A stretch of 7,491 bases of DNA from Legionellales bacterium UBA5158. GTDB taxonomy: Bacteria; Pseudomonadota; Gammaproteobacteria; DSM-16500. This document shows, one piece after another, positions 6,979-7,491 of this stretch (position 1 is its first letter; every line of letters starts with the position of its first letter). Made by a program: the position numbers and the translations under genes. The stretch is from assembly GCA_002413665.1 (NCBI GenBank), contig DHXK01000166.1, positions 1-7,491 on the forward strand. Reading direction: 5' to 3'. The notes beneath the pieces are model-generated. The model searched no databases. It was not told the DNA's origin and was given only the letters and a program-made list of their open reading frames with translations.

Positions 6979-7027
6979 ACTGACCTATTAAAAAAATACC
7001 ATACGGGTTATTCATTAATTAAGTTCG

Positions 7028-7057
7028 TTAGGATTTAACCTAAAGTTGCCGTACAAT
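7028..7057 (+). promoter_or_regulatory. Candidate serC promoter
   Basis: TACAAT at 7052-7057 matches five of six bases of the sigma-70 -10 consensus and is followed 33 bases later by the serC ATG. An 18-base spacer separates it from TTAGGA at 7028-7033, only three of six matches to TTGACA. The -35 is weak, so the promoter may need an activator. A short inverted repeat TTAGG/CCTAA (7028-7032 and 7039-7043) overlaps the -35 and spacer. Confidence 0.4.
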
Positions 7058-7090
7058 TTGAATTGTTACCTCAAATGAGAACTTAAAATA

Positions 7091-7491
7091 ATGTCTAAAG
7101 TTTATAACTTCAGCGCTGGCCCGGGCATGCTGCCTGAGGATGTCATGCAGCAAGCACAAGCCGAAATGTTGGATTGGCATGGTCTTGGTATGTCTATTAT
7201 GGAGCTGGGGCACAGAGGGCCAGAATTTCAATCAGTAGCTGAGAAAGCCGAGGCAGATTTAAGAGAATTAATGGCTATACCTGCTAATTACGAAGTCTTG
7301 TTTTTAGCCGGTGGTGCTTCTACGCATTTTGCTATGGTGCCATTAAATTTATTCGGTGAGAAAAAAGCAGCAGATTATGTCGATACTGGCATTTGGTCAA
7401 AGAAAGCGATTGAAGAAGCTAAACGATATGGCAATATCAATATTGCAACAGGTGTAAAAGAAGAACGTCTTATTTTTATTCCACCTCAAAG
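7091..7491 (+). CDS. serC: Phosphoserine aminotransferase, 3' end cut by window
   Basis: PLP-dependent class V aminotransferase converting 3-phosphohydroxypyruvate plus glutamate to O-phosphoserine in serine biosynthesis, and acting in the erythrose-4-phosphate route to pyridoxal phosphate. Only the first 133 codons are present, of about 360 expected. Visible SerC hallmarks: NFSAGPGMLP at 6-15, GLGMSIMELGHRGPEF at 31-46 with the substrate-contacting His41-Arg42 pair, the cofactor phosphate-binding loop GGASTHF at 74-80 (GGAS variant rather than the GGGR of E. coli), PLN at 84-86, and DYVDTGIWS at 95-103 with Trp102, which stacks on PLP. The Schiff-base lysine (Lys198 in E. coli) lies beyond the edge. 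The ATG at 7091 is the only reasonable start; the upstream GAG at 7077-7079 is a weak and distant SD. Divergent from the marC-family gene. Confidence 0.97.
   Translation, partial: MSKVYNFSAGPGMLPEDVMQQAQAEMLDWHGLGMSIMELGHRGPEFQSVAEKAEADLRELMAIPANYEVLFLAGGASTHFAMVPLNLFGEKKAADYVDTGIWSKKAIEEAKRYGNINIATGVKEERLIFIPPQ

Overview
The window looks like chromosomal DNA of a low-GC gammaproteobacterium. PepN, FumC and SerC all read like E. coli-type enzymes, but codon use is strongly A/T-biased. A Legionellales-like host would fit; that is inference, since no rRNA or other taxonomic marker is present. Five genes are visible, two of them cut by the window edges, and one carries an unusual signal-transduction protein.

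Layout: (1) 1-3425, + strand: the 3' three-quarters of pepN (M1 alanyl aminopeptidase) is followed 15 bp later by a complete fumC (class II fumarase), a likely two-gene operon closed by a perfect 18-bp hairpin at 3440-3482. (2) 3483-3708: no intact gene; an open frame of about 48 codons at 3551-3697 looks like the tail of a lost gene. (3) 3709-6063, + strand: a very AT-rich gene for a cytoplasmic histidine kinase with bacteriophytochrome architecture (PAS-GAF-PHY) and an HNVGN-type kinase module. (4) 6064-6309: AT-rich DNA with a palindrome and a doubtful short ORF. (5) 6310-6939, - strand: a MarC-family inner-membrane protein with a GTG start, whose ribosome binding site lies inside a perfect 17-bp inverted repeat. 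(6) 6940-7090: divergent regulatory region. (7) 7091 to the right edge, + strand: the first 133 codons of serC (phosphoserine aminotransferase).

The housekeeping genes serve unrelated pathways (peptide turnover, TCA cycle, serine/PLP synthesis) and show nothing unusual apart from local regulatory structure. The item of interest is the phytochrome-like kinase. It keeps the phytochrome fold signatures (IQPHG, the GAF FDRxxVYR motif, PHY core motifs) and every catalytic motif of the kinase. It has lost the residues that bind and tune a bilin: the PASDIP aspartate, the Arg and His of the RxxSPxH segment, the HH pair after WGLIAC, the N-terminal Cys, and the PRxSF tongue motif. No heme oxygenase or response regulator is present. 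The simplest reading is a horizontally acquired or fast-diverging phytochrome derivative that no longer senses red light through a bilin but may still signal through an intact kinase.
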